Of a stretch of 64,000 nucleotides of DNA, positions 15,651-24,881 are shown piece after piece. Origin of the DNA: Methylotenera_A sp040387515 (lineage in GTDB: Bacteria; Pseudomonadota; Gammaproteobacteria; Burkholderiales; Methylophilaceae). The DNA lies in contig JAZKDP010000022.1 of the NCBI GenBank assembly GCA_040387515.1, positions 14,015 to 78,014 of the forward strand, given 5' to 3'. Positions within the stretch are counted from its first letter, which is position 1. Each line of letters opens with the position of its first letter. A model generated the notes under the pieces. The model worked only from the letters and a program-made list of their open reading frames with translations, had not been told where the DNA came from and searched no databases. The translations under genes were made by a program, and so were the position numbers.

Positions 15651-16760
15651 TTACATTAATCGTTGATACTTGCCGCCGCTCAAGGTCGTTACTTTGCCTT
15701 CTAGCTCCATTACCATAAGCATGGCTGAAAGCGTCTCTGTCGTCAATCCAGAAACGGTTAATATAGTTTCAAAATCAATGGCATCAAAACCCATACAAGC
15801 CAGAACTGCATTGGGTTCTGATGCATTCACCCCTGTTTCTGCCGTTAGCCCTAATGGGCTAATACTTGGCAGTAAATTTTTCAGTTCTTCTACAATATCT
15901 TCGGTATTTTCAACTAACTTTGCACCATGCTTAATCAATTGATGACAACCTTTTGCAACAGGGGAATGAATGGAACCAGGTATGGCGAATACTTCACGCC
16001 CTTGTTCTGTGGCCATGCGTGCAGTAATCAAAGATCCACTATCCACATTAGCCTCTACAACCAAACAACCCAAACTTAAACCGCTGATAATGCGGTTTCT
16101 GCGTGGAAAATTTTGTGCTTTTGATGGCGTGCCTAAGGGAAACTCTGAGAGAATTAAACCACGCTCAGCAATTTTATGCGCCAAATCGCGATGCCTGGCG
16201 GGATATACGATATCCAAGCCTGTACCAACCACTGCAATCGTAGCGCCATTGGCTTTTATCGCACCACGATGCGCCGCGGCATCAATCCCCAACGCCATGC
16301 CACTCACCACACATAATCCGTAACTACAGAGGTTAGCGGCAAAATCTTCTGCATTTTTTTCACCCTGCGGCGTACTGTTTCGGCTACCCACTATCGCAAT
16401 AGACGGATGATTTAACCAGCGCAAATCACCAATCGCATACAATAATACTGGCGGATTGCTAATTTCCAGTAAACTTTTCGGATAAGAGTCATCAGCCAGC
16501 GTAACAATATGTGTATTGTCCTTCTGTAACCAATCAAGGGTAGGTTGAATCAGTTCGGCATTGACGCCGCTTAAGATTTTTTGTGCGACACTATCATCAA
16601 CCACTTCACGTAGCTGATGACTTTTAGCACTAAAAATCGCTTCGGGTGAACCAAATTTCGCTAATAACTGGCAGATACCTGCATTACCTAAGCCAGTGAT
16701 AAAATTGAGTGAAATCCAAAGCGCAACATCACTTTCTTCAATGTTGGCCTTGGTTAACAT
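15651..16760 (-). CDS. dprA: DNA-processing protein DprA
   Basis: Cytoplasmic recombination mediator that loads RecA on incoming single-stranded DNA during natural transformation. 369 residues: an N-terminal SAM-like region, the Rossmann-like DprA core (IAIVGSRNSTPQGE about residues 122-135, VVSGMALGIDAAAHRGA about 155-171, FPRRNRIISGLS about 217-228), and a C-terminal winged-helix domain ending in GGKYQRL. It is complete. Its neighbours are smg downstream and a LysM protein upstream, a standard order. Confidence 0.95.
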   Translation of the reverse strand: MLTKANIEESDVALWISLNFITGLGNAGICQLLAKFGSPEAIFSAKSHQLREVVDDSVAQKILSGVNAELIQPTLDWLQKDNTHIVTLADDSYPKSLLEISNPPVLLYAIGDLRWLNHPSIAIVGSRNSTPQGEKNAEDFAANLCSYGLCVVSGMALGIDAAAHRGAIKANGATIAVVGTGLDIVYPARHRDLAHKIAERGLILSEFPLGTPSKAQNFPRRNRIISGLSLGCLVVEANVDSGSLITARMATEQGREVFAIPGSIHSPVAKGCHQLIKHGAKLVENTEDIVEELKNLLPSISPLGLTAETGVNASEPNAVLACMGFDAIDFETILTVSGLTTETLSAMLMVMELEGKVTTLSGGKYQRLM

Positions 16761-16780
16761 GACTTAATTAGTCGACACTC

Positions 16781-17848
16781 TTAAGGCGTATGGACAGAGT
16801 CTGCTGTGTAAACCGCATCTGTTGTGTTCATGATGAGACCATAAGACACTCGATCAAATGTTCTAAAAATCATCATTAAGCCGACACGCTCATCTGGCAG
16901 CTTAATTTGGCCTGGTTGCAAAGCTGGTTTGGTTTGAGAAGATACTTTTTCAGCATCTGATTTTTTATATTCCGAATCTTTAATAACTCGTCCATAACGG
17001 CTAATGGCCAAAACATGGCCTTCTTCTAAGCCATCATTTTTTCCACGATTAATCGAAACAACTGTATTGGGGCCACCTTCAGCCACGCCGCCATAAATAC
17101 GCATGATACGTCCTGCAATTTGTGACTCTGGCGCATGCGGCACAAAGCTACTCTTAAATTCGTCGGGAGAAATAACTAGACGGTCTTTAGTGAAAATCTC
17201 TTCTTTAGCTCGCACAATATCGCCTGTGGCTGGCTCACCAAACCGTGCAATATCCACATCACCCAAATAAATCGCTTCTGTGCCCAGCATTTCATTTGTG
17301 TCAGGGTCTCTCAGCACTTCACCAGGGCGGTAAATATTCCAGTGCACACCTTCACCTTCGTTAATATTATTAACATAAACTCGGGTACCAGGGCTTAAAA
17401 TCACCCTATTATCTTGCCCAGCAATAATACGCGGTGCGGTGTCCAATTTGCCATTTTCAATGAGTAAAGGCTGGCTTAAAAACGGACCAATAACGTTTGG
17501 CGCAATCGTAAAAATAGCTTCTTTTTCTAACGCTTCTTCACGTATGCCCGGCTGCAATGTCACAGTCTCTCGCAGTAACTTCAGTTGCGGCGAACCACTA
17601 CTTGTATCTAGCACCACTACATCGCCAGGATAAATCAAATGAGGATTTTTGATCTGTTCGCGATTCATGCGCCAGACTTTTGGCCACTGCCAAGGATCTT
17701 TTAAGAATTGACCTGAAATACCCCACAATGTGTCGCCTTTTACTACCACGTGGCGCTCAGGATGGTTTTTTTGTAGCTGAATTTCATCAGCAATTACATT
17801 CAAGCTTAAGCAAGCAAGCACAAGCAGCGTTATAATGCGTTTATTCAT
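16781..17848 (-). CDS. LysM peptidoglycan-binding protein
   Basis: 355 residues with a signal peptide (MNKRIITLLVLACLSLNVIA-D), one LysM domain (about residues 31-82: VVKGDTLWGISGQFLKDPWQWPKVW, quoted key residues only) and a long C-terminal region with a DRVSYGLIM ending. The family is conserved upstream of dprA and divergent from def in many beta- and gammaproteobacteria; it is expected in the periplasm bound to peptidoglycan. ATG 17848 is chosen because GAGG lies eight bases upstream and the signal peptide starts there; upstream in-frame ATGs give a poor N-terminus. Confidence 0.88.
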   Translation of the reverse strand: MNKRIITLLVLACLSLNVIADEIQLQKNHPERHVVVKGDTLWGISGQFLKDPWQWPKVWRMNREQIKNPHLIYPGDVVVLDTSSGSPQLKLLRETVTLQPGIREEALEKEAIFTIAPNVIGPFLSQPLLIENGKLDTAPRIIAGQDNRVILSPGTRVYVNNINEGEGVHWNIYRPGEVLRDPDTNEMLGTEAIYLGDVDIARFGEPATGDIVRAKEEIFTKDRLVISPDEFKSSFVPHAPESQIAGRIMRIYGGVAEGGPNTVVSINRGKNDGLEEGHVLAISRYGRVIKDSEYKKSDAEKVSSQTKPALQPGQIKLPDERVGLMMIFRTFDRVSYGLIMNTTDAVYTADSVHTP

Positions 17849-18013
17849 TGCATGACCTCGGTCAAGATAGCGGCTAAAAATAAGGAATTGCATCCGCGAA
17901 ATTGCATTAAATTTATCACGTAATTCATTCAACAATCAAGCTTTTTTGCAAAAATGAAACTTTTTACAAAACAGGCTGTTGATATAAGGCAACACTTTTA
18001 ATATTTAACGATT

Positions 18014-18514
18014 ATGGCACTACTAAATATACTTAATTACCCAGACCCGCGCTTGCATACGATGGCTAAACCAATCAAAGAAGTGAATGCGAAAGTTCGC
18101 CTGTTAATTGACGACATGGCAGACACGATGTACGACGCACCAGGTATCGGCTTGGCGGCGACTCAGGTTAACCAACACATTCAACTCATTGTGATTGACA
18201 CCAGCAAGGAACAAAACCAGCTGCAAGTGTTTATTAACCCTAAAATTGTGGCGAAAAGCGGCTTGCAGGATTATGAAGAGGGCTGTTTATCAGTACCGGG
18301 CGTTTATGAAAGCGTCACCCGTGCCGAAAAAATCACAGTGGAAGCGCTAGATAAACAAGGAAAACCCTTTAAATTAGAGGCTGAAGGCTTATTAAGTGTG
18401 TGCATTCAACATGAAATGGACCATCTGCTGGGTAAAGTATTTGTAGAATACTTATCACCTTTAAAACGCAATCGCATTAAAACCAAAATGGTTAAATTGC
18501 TACGCGATAGATAG
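18014..18514 (+). CDS. def: Peptide deformylase Def
   Basis: Metalloenzyme that removes the formyl group from nascent proteins. 166 residues with all three motifs: GIGLAATQ (44-51), EGCLSVPG (89-96, metal ligand Cys91) and QHEMDH (132-137, HExxH ligands His133/His137 and Glu134). First gene of def-fmt, 15 bp before fmt. It is divergent from the LysM gene over a 165-bp region. Confidence 0.97.
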   Translation: MALLNILNYPDPRLHTMAKPIKEVNAKVRLLIDDMADTMYDAPGIGLAATQVNQHIQLIVIDTSKEQNQLQVFINPKIVAKSGLQDYEEGCLSVPGVYESVTRAEKITVEALDKQGKPFKLEAEGLLSVCIQHEMDHLLGKVFVEYLSPLKRNRIKTKMVKLLRDR

Positions 18515-18529
18515 CGCTTTAAAAATCCT

Positions 18530-19462
18530 ATGAAAATTATTTTTGCCGGCACACCTGAGTTCGCAGTGCCCGCTCTCGCGGCTTTAATTGATGCTGGCCA
18601 TGAAATTGTCATGGTGCTCACTCAGCCAGACCGCCCCGCCGGACGTGGTATGCAACTTAAAGCCAGCCCTGTGAAGCAGTTAGCGTTAAACCATAATCTG
18701 GCTATTTTCCAGCCGGTGTCGCTCAAACCGATTGAGGTGCAAGCGCAAATTGCTGCAACGCAAGCTGACGTCATGATAGTTGCCGCCTACGGCTTGATTA
18801 TTCCCACCACTGTTTTGCAAATGCCCAAGTTTGGTTGCTACAACATACATGCATCACTTTTACCACGCTGGCGCGGTGCCGCACCGATTCATCGCGCATT
18901 ATTGGCTGGTGATACAGAAACTGGCGTCACAATCATGGAAGTGGTACCAGCCTTAGATGCAGGCGCGATGGTAAGCAAAGGCGCAGTGCCGATTACGGAT
19001 AACGACACCACACAAAGTTTACATGACAAACTCGCGACAATTGGTGCTGAGCTAATGCTGCAAGCCATGCAGAACTTGACTAAAAATGGCGTATTAACTA
19101 GCTCCATTCAGGACGAAAGCTTAGTCACATACGCACATAAGTTAGAGAAAACTGAGTCTGCAATCGATTGGAATAAAAGCGCAACTGAAATTTCACGTCA
19201 AATACGTGGCTTTAACCCTTTCCCTGTTGCTACTGCACAATTTAGAAATGAGACTTGTCGCCTTTGGTTTGCAAAAGCAACCTCCCACAACATTAATAAA
19301 AATAGCACTGGCGAAATAATTGGCTTAGAAGGTGGAATCAACGTCTGTTGTGGCAATGATATTTTGCAAATTACAGAGTTACAAATGCCAGGTGGAAAGC
19401 GCCAGAGCGCACAGCAATTTGCACAAGGTCAGCATCTAAAAATTGGCGAATTCTTTAGCTAG
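18530..19462 (+). CDS. fmt: Methionyl-tRNA formyltransferase Fmt
   Basis: Formylates initiator Met-tRNA. 310 residues. The N-terminal catalytic domain begins MKIIFAGTPEFAVPAL and contains the folate-site NIHASLLPRWRGAAPIHRALL block (about residues 104-124, key residues quoted) with the catalytic Asn, His and the downstream Asp; the C-terminal OB-like domain follows after IDWNKSATEI. It is translationally close to def and precedes htpX by 138 bp. Confidence 0.97.
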   Translation: MKIIFAGTPEFAVPALAALIDAGHEIVMVLTQPDRPAGRGMQLKASPVKQLALNHNLAIFQPVSLKPIEVQAQIAATQADVMIVAAYGLIIPTTVLQMPKFGCYNIHASLLPRWRGAAPIHRALLAGDTETGVTIMEVVPALDAGAMVSKGAVPITDNDTTQSLHDKLATIGAELMLQAMQNLTKNGVLTSSIQDESLVTYAHKLEKTESAIDWNKSATEISRQIRGFNPFPVATAQFRNETCRLWFAKATSHNINKNSTGEIIGLEGGINVCCGNDILQITELQMPGGKRQSAQQFAQGQHLKIGEFFS

Positions 19463-19600
19463 TCATCAACGCAATATTTATAGCTAAATTGAAGCATGCC
19501 GCTTGAACTTAAAGCAAGTCGGTAGCATATTAGCTGTAATAATTAAATCGTAATCTACATACAATATTTAAAATGCATTTGTAATCGTTAGGAGATTCAT

Positions 19601-20470
19601 ATGTTTGGCAATTGGGTAAAAACTTCAATATTAATGGCGGCTATTGTTGCCCTATTCGGCACAGTGGGCGCGGCATTTGGCGGCGGAACTGGTATGTTAA
19701 TCGCGCTTTTATTTGCCGCTGGCATGAACATTTACGCCTATTGGTTTTCGGATAAAGCCGTGCTTAAAATGTATGGCGCGCAAGAAGTTTCACCAGATAA
19801 TAACTATGGTGATGGGCAATTCCGCAATTACTACAATATGGTGAAAGAACTGGCACAAAATGCCGAATTACCCATGCCAAAAGTGTATGTGATGAACGAA
19901 AACCAGCCCAATGCGTTTGCCACAGGCCGCAATCCAGAAAACGCTGCCGTAGCGGCCACAACTGGCATTATGCAAGCCTTAAACGAGCGCGAATTGCGCG
20001 GCGTAATGGCGCATGAGCTTGCACATATTAAGCATCGCGACACACTTATTTCAACCATATCTGCCACCATGGCGGGTGCAATCGCTTCAATTGCGCAATT
20101 CGGTATGTTTTTCGGTGGCGGAAATAGAGATGGTGAGCGTGGCAGCCCGATCATCGGCATACTCATGATGTTTTTAGCACCAATGGCCGCCAGCTTGATT
20201 CAAATGGCTATATCACGCGGTCGTGAGTTTGAAGCCGACAGAATGGGTGCACAAATTAGCAAAGACCCAAAAGCGTTAGCCAGTGCGCTGGAGAAAATTC
20301 ACAACTATGCGCATCAAATCCCCAATGAGACCGCCGAAGCACATCCAGAAACTGGACAAATGATGATTATTAACCCACTTTCAGGCGCAGGATTAAAAGG
20401 GCTTTTTAGTACACATCCGCAAACTGAGGAGCGTGTGGCTAGGTTGATGGCAATGGCGAATCAGTATTAA
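19601..20470 (+). CDS. htpX: Membrane zinc protease HtpX
   Basis: Inner-membrane metalloprotease (M48) for quality control of membrane proteins. 289 residues, the usual length. Two N-terminal helices are followed by the zinc motif HELAH (138-142) in MAHELAHIKHRDT, two further helices, and the third ligand Glu in REFEADRMGA. AGGAG lies upstream of ATG 19601. It stands between fmt and rsmB, a frequent betaproteobacterial order, and ends at a probable terminator. Confidence 0.96.
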   Translation: MFGNWVKTSILMAAIVALFGTVGAAFGGGTGMLIALLFAAGMNIYAYWFSDKAVLKMYGAQEVSPDNNYGDGQFRNYYNMVKELAQNAELPMPKVYVMNENQPNAFATGRNPENAAVAATTGIMQALNERELRGVMAHELAHIKHRDTLISTISATMAGAIASIAQFGMFFGGGNRDGERGSPIIGILMMFLAPMAASLIQMAISRGREFEADRMGAQISKDPKALASALEKIHNYAHQIPNETAEAHPETGQMMIINPLSGAGLKGLFSTHPQTEERVARLMAMANQY

Positions 20471-20475
20471 TTTAC

Positions 20476-20512
20476 AGCCAAGCTCAACTCGCTGGGCTTG
20501 GCTTCAACTTTT
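20476..20512 (+). terminator. Probable terminator after htpX
   Basis: AGCCAAGCTC (20476-20485) pairs with GGGCTTGGCT (20494-20503), 10 bp with one G-U, followed by a T-rich but interrupted tract (TCAACTTTTCTT). Confidence 0.6.
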
Positions 20513-20653
20513 CTTAACTTAAACGTTATAAATAGTGTTCATTCTTTAATAATATTTTCACCCTCATATGAGATGTGATAGCTACTCCCATCTCATTGAA
20601 ATTCCAGTAGAATCTACGCATTACAATCAGATGTAATTATCAAGAAAGCCACT

Positions 20654-21958
20654 TTGTATATTTCCCAACAAATCGCTGCGATTGCAGTCTCTCAAGTGTT
20701 ATCTGGCCGCAATCTTACTTTAGCGTTGCCAGATGCGCTTTCCAGTTATTCGAATGCAACGCCACAACAACGCGGTGCTGCGGCGGATTTAAGCTATGGC
20801 ACGTTGCGTTTTTATGGTGAAGTAAACGCTTACTTAGTTAAATTACTTGAAAAACCCTTAAGCAATGAACATATCACGGCACTTTTACTGGTAGCGATTT
20901 ATCAGTTACTACATGATAAAGCAGATGATTTTACGATAGTGAATCAAGCGGTTGAAGCCGCAAGCTATGCCAAACCGCGCTGGGCCAAAGGCCTGGTGAA
21001 TGGTGTTTTGCGCAATTTTTTACGTCAAAAAGAGTCATTAAGCCAGCCACTAAAAGCCGATGAAGTAGCTACGTATTCCTACCCACAATGGTGGATCAAC
21101 AAGCTCAAGAATCAATATCCAGCAACTTGGCAAAGCATCTTGGCAACAGGTAATGCGCACCCACCCATGACTTTGCGCGTGAATACGCAAAAAACCAGCG
21201 CGAAAGAATATGTGCAATTATTGGCGCGACAAGATATTGTGGCCAGCCAAGTCGGCGAATATGCGGTGATTTTAGAGCAACCCATTCCGGTTGAAAAAAT
21301 ACCAGGTTTTACAGATGGTGTTGTTTCTGTACAAGATTATGGCGCGCAATTGGCGGCAGGTTTACTGGATTTGAAAAGTGGCATGACTGTATTGGATGCC
21401 TGCTGTGCGCCAGGTGGCAAAACTGGACATATCTTGGAAATAGCCGATGTTAAGCTAACTGCACTAGATAATGACGCCAGCCGATTAAACCGCGTGGAAA
21501 GCAATTTAAACAGACTAAATTTAAACGCTAATTTGCAATTAGGCGATGCGGCTCAATGGCAAACCGATCACCCTTTTGAGCGCATTTTAGCCGATGTACC
21601 ATGCACCGCATCCGGCATTGTGCGGCGGCATGTGGACATTAAATGGTTACGCCGTGAATCCGACATTGCATCGTTTTGTGCGCAACAGACCTTAATTTTG
21701 GCGAACTTGTGGCAATTATTAGCAAAAGGCGGTAAATTACTCTATGTGACCTGTTCGATTTTTAATGAAGAAAATCAACAACAAATTGACAATTTTTTAC
21801 TGAAAAACCATGATGCAACTCAATTGCCTTTAACGCTGAACCCTGTAAACAATGAAAATACTCAGGAAAATCATCAAAACATTCAGTTTGAACAGGGTCA
21901 ACTTATTCCGAACCATCAACATGATGGTCTTTTTTACGCACTACTTCAAAAAAGCTAA
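20654..21958 (+). CDS. rsmB: 16S rRNA m5C967 methyltransferase RsmB
   Basis: SAM-dependent methyltransferase of the Fmu/NSUN type acting on 16S rRNA. 434 residues: an N-terminal NusB-like domain (about 1-140), then the catalytic Rossmann domain with LDACCAPGGKTGHILE (about 250-265), DVPCTASGIVRRH and the catalytic Cys motif LLYVTCSIFNEEN. The start is a TTG at 20654: it gives the normal N-terminus, and no ATG or GTG is available in frame nearby. The 3' end overlaps the DUF4390 gene, suggesting coupled translation in an rsmB-DUF4390-ntrY-ntrX operon. Confidence 0.94.
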   Translation: MYISQQIAAIAVSQVLSGRNLTLALPDALSSYSNATPQQRGAAADLSYGTLRFYGEVNAYLVKLLEKPLSNEHITALLLVAIYQLLHDKADDFTIVNQAVEAASYAKPRWAKGLVNGVLRNFLRQKESLSQPLKADEVATYSYPQWWINKLKNQYPATWQSILATGNAHPPMTLRVNTQKTSAKEYVQLLARQDIVASQVGEYAVILEQPIPVEKIPGFTDGVVSVQDYGAQLAAGLLDLKSGMTVLDACCAPGGKTGHILEIADVKLTALDNDASRLNRVESNLNRLNLNANLQLGDAAQWQTDHPFERILADVPCTASGIVRRHVDIKWLRRESDIASFCAQQTLILANLWQLLAKGGKLLYVTCSIFNEENQQQIDNFLLKNHDATQLPLTLNPVNNENTQENHQNIQFEQGQLIPNHQHDGLFYALLQKS

Positions 21959-22574
21959 CCTCAAGAAACTTAGCCAATACGCGCGTTACAGTATTGTCTT
22001 TTTATTGTTGAATACTGCTTCAGCCGCATTCGCGGCCAGTAGCATTAACATTAATTATGCTGAGTTGCAGCCTTTAGATGATTCTTACGCATTATCTGCC
22101 GATATTGATATCGATTTTGATGATGCGATTGAAGAGGCTGTTAATAAAGGCGTACCGCTACATTTTTTAATTGAGTTTCAAGTGGTTAAACCGTGGAAGT
22201 ATTGGTTTGATGATGAAATTGTCACGGTGACTAGCAGCGTTATGTTGAGCTACCATGCATTGAGTCGGCAATATTTGGTGAATCACGGTGCGCACCAAAA
22301 GTCGTTTGAAACACTAGACGAAGCTAAAGATGCACTTATGCAAATAAGCAATTGGAAAGTAATGGATAAGTCGCTTATCGAAAAAAGTGAGGCCTATAAC
22401 GCCGCTTTGCTGGTGCGCTTGGATCAATCTAAACTGCCGAAAGCGATTCAAGTAGATGCAATTGGATCTGAAAAATGGAATTTAACCTCTCAAAAATATG
22501 AATGGGCTTTAAAAGATGCCAATAGTAAAGAGTTGATTAACCTTAAAGAGCCGAGTGTTAAAGATCTCAAATAA
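21924..22574 (+). CDS. DUF4390 exported protein
   Basis: About 216 residues with a signal peptide (hydrophobic SIVFLLLNTASAAFA-A) and a beta-rich domain with the DUF4390 features PLHFLIEFQVVKPWKYWFDD and VMLSYHALSRQYLV (key residues quoted). Its function is unknown, but it is regularly found between rsmB and ntrY in betaproteobacteria and may be a periplasmic partner of the sensor kinase (inference). It overlaps the rsmB 3' end by about 35 bp; ATG 21924 or 21921 is likely, although the frame is open back to 21852. It is 19 bp from ntrY. Confidence 0.82.
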   Translation: MVFFTHYFKKANLKKLSQYARYSIVFLLLNTASAAFAASSININYAELQPLDDSYALSADIDIDFDDAIEEAVNKGVPLHFLIEFQVVKPWKYWFDDEIVTVTSSVMLSYHALSRQYLVNHGAHQKSFETLDEAKDALMQISNWKVMDKSLIEKSEAYNAALLVRLDQSKLPKAIQVDAIGSEKWNLTSQKYEWALKDANSKELINLKEPSVKDLK

Positions 22575-22593
22575 CGATGTTGCAAACTAGCTG

Positions 22594-24879
22594 ATGAGAT
22601 ATATTGTATTTGCAAGTGTGGGGTTGGGTGTAGTACTGCTGTACTTACTTTCGCTATCCAGTGCCAACACTGCCGCTTCAAACGATTACTACAAAATCCT
22701 GCTTTATCTTAATATCGCTCTAGCTGGCGTTTTGATTGTGCTGATTGTCATTCAACTGTGGCATTTGTACAAAAAAATCCAAAGTGGTGTGATGGGTAGC
22801 CGCTTAGCTTTGCGTCTACTGGGCACATTTGCATTGATGGCGATTATCCCTGGCATGATTGTATATTTGGTGAGCGTGAACTTTTTAACGCGCTCAATTG
22901 AATCGTGGTTTAACGTCAAAGTAGAGTCAGCGCTAGATGGCGGCTTAAGTTTAGGTCAGCGCGCTTTAGATATCATGCTGCAAGATGTAGAAGAAAAAGC
23001 AGAAAATATGGCACTCACTTTGGCTTTTCAGCCATCGCGTAGCCACTACAGCTTACTGAATGATTTGCGCGACAAATCTGGTATCCAAGATGCCGCATTG
23101 CTGACACCGCAAGGCCGTATTATTTCAGTCTCAAGCGGCGATCCTAACAGCTTCTTGCCAGAATTACCCAGCATTCCACAGCTACGCCAAGCGCAAAATC
23201 GCGTGTATGGAAAAATTGAGCCCATCCCTAACAAAGGCTTATATTTGCGCGTATTAGCGCCAGTTAATGTACAAGAACTAGCTGGCGAAACCCGTATTTT
23301 GCAATTATTGCAGCCTGTTCCAAAATCATTGTCTAACACTGCAGAGGCCGTGCAGGATGTTTACCGCGATTATCAGGAACTGTCTTACAGTCGTAACTCG
23401 CTTAAAGATGTTTTTGCACTGACACTGACATTAGTGCTTATGTTGGCGATGTTATCCGCATTAGCAATTGCATTTGTATTAAGCCGTCGTATCACGCAAC
23501 CGTTGACCGTCTTGGCTGAAGGCACGCGCGCAATTGCCAGCGGCGATTACAGCACCATGCTGCCAGAACACGGCAAAGATGAGTTGGGCGTATTGGTTAA
23601 ATCATTTAATAGCATGACGCGTCAGCTGGATGATGCCACCAAAGCCACAGAGCGAAACCGTGTGCGTGTGGAAGCTGCACGCAGCTATTTGGCGACGATT
23701 TTGGCGCATTTGTCATCTGGCGTATTAGCGATTAATGAAAAAGGTGAGCTACGCACTTTTAACCTGACTGCCAGCACTATCTTAGGTTTGAATCTAGCGA
23801 TGTTTGAAAATCAGCAATTTACTAAAATAAGCGATAGTAACGTTTTTTTAGGCGAATTTATTAGCTTGGTTAAATCACACTTTGAACTGACCAAAACAGA
23901 TGAACTAGCGAAAACAGAACTCACCCGCCAAATCGAAATCGTTAAACCGCAAGGCAAGCAATTACTGTTGGTTCGCGCCACACGCCTGCCTAACAACCCC
24001 AGTGCTGGTAGCAATGACAATGGCTTTGTGGTGGTATTTGACGATGTGACTACGATGGTACAAGCACAGCGCGATGCAGCCTGGGGTGAGGTTGCGCGTA
24101 GATTAGCACATGAAATTAAAAACCCACTCACGCCTATCCAGCTATCGGCCGAACGCTTGCAACACAAATTGAGCAGCAAATTAAATACAGATGACGCCAG
24201 CATGCTGCAACGTGCCACTGATACAATTGTTAACCAAGTAAGCGCCATGAAAACCATGGTGAATGAATTTAGCGAATATGCACGCGCGCCTTCCGCAAAT
24301 TTGAGTAAGCTGAACATCAACACGCTGATTAAAGATGTTTCGATGTTGTATGAAAATGTGCGCGATGAAGCCACAAATGAACATTCCAGCGTTAAAATGA
24401 CGTATGACTTAATGCCCAATATGCCGGACATTTTAGGCGACGCGACGATGCTACGGCAGGTATTACACAACTTAATGCAAAATGCGCAAGATGCACTTGT
24501 GCCATCTGAAGATAATTTACCTATTCAAAATCCTGCAATTTTAGTTCAAACCAGTTTTAACGAATCAACGATTAAATTGACGATTAAAGACAATGGACTA
24601 GGTTTTCCAGCGAAAATTATTTCACAAGCTTATGAGCCTTATGTCACCACAAAACTGCATGGCACTGGCCTAGGCTTGGCTATTGTCAAAAAAATGGTAG
24701 ACGAGCATGCTGGCCAAATTAAAATAGAAAATAATACTACCGGTGGCGCCTGCGTGACGATTCTGCTGCCTATTATTCAGGAAGCTAAAAAGCAATCGGC
24801 AGATGAAAAGCTGGCACATAAATCAATAAGTAAAGACACAAACGACAATATTCGCAAAAAACAAGTAAGGGAAAACTAA
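22594..24879 (+). CDS. ntrY: NtrY-like sensor histidine kinase
   Basis: Membrane sensor kinase of 761 residues. Three N-terminal helices and an extracytoplasmic region (about 110-265) precede a fourth helix (about 270-295), then HAMP (ITQPLTVLAEGTRAIASGDY), a PAS-like domain, HisKA with the phospho-acceptor His506 in RLAHEIKNPLTPIQ, and HATPase with N (HNLMQNAQDAL), GLGF and GTGLGLAIVKKMV boxes. The layout is that of NtrY in the NtrY-NtrX pair linked to nitrogen or redox control. It lies 2 bp before ntrX. The signal sensed is not known. Confidence 0.93.
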   Translation: MRYIVFASVGLGVVLLYLLSLSSANTAASNDYYKILLYLNIALAGVLIVLIVIQLWHLYKKIQSGVMGSRLALRLLGTFALMAIIPGMIVYLVSVNFLTRSIESWFNVKVESALDGGLSLGQRALDIMLQDVEEKAENMALTLAFQPSRSHYSLLNDLRDKSGIQDAALLTPQGRIISVSSGDPNSFLPELPSIPQLRQAQNRVYGKIEPIPNKGLYLRVLAPVNVQELAGETRILQLLQPVPKSLSNTAEAVQDVYRDYQELSYSRNSLKDVFALTLTLVLMLAMLSALAIAFVLSRRITQPLTVLAEGTRAIASGDYSTMLPEHGKDELGVLVKSFNSMTRQLDDATKATERNRVRVEAARSYLATILAHLSSGVLAINEKGELRTFNLTASTILGLNLAMFENQQFTKISDSNVFLGEFISLVKSHFELTKTDELAKTELTRQIEIVKPQGKQLLLVRATRLPNNPSAGSNDNGFVVVFDDVTTMVQAQRDAAWGEVARRLAHEIKNPLTPIQLSAERLQHKLSSKLNTDDASMLQRATDTIVNQVSAMKTMVNEFSEYARAPSANLSKLNINTLIKDVSMLYENVRDEATNEHSSVKMTYDLMPNMPDILGDATMLRQVLHNLMQNAQDALVPSEDNLPIQNPAILVQTSFNESTIKLTIKDNGLGFPAKIISQAYEPYVTTKLHGTGLGLAIVKKMVDEHAGQIKIENNTTGGACVTILLPIIQEAKKQSADEKLAHKSISKDTNDNIRKKQVREN

Positions 24880-24881
24880 GC

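Noticed and set aside
23811..24470. Minus-strand open frame of 219 codons
   Set aside because: It is antisense to the kinase core of ntrY, has no ribosome site and no protein-like composition.
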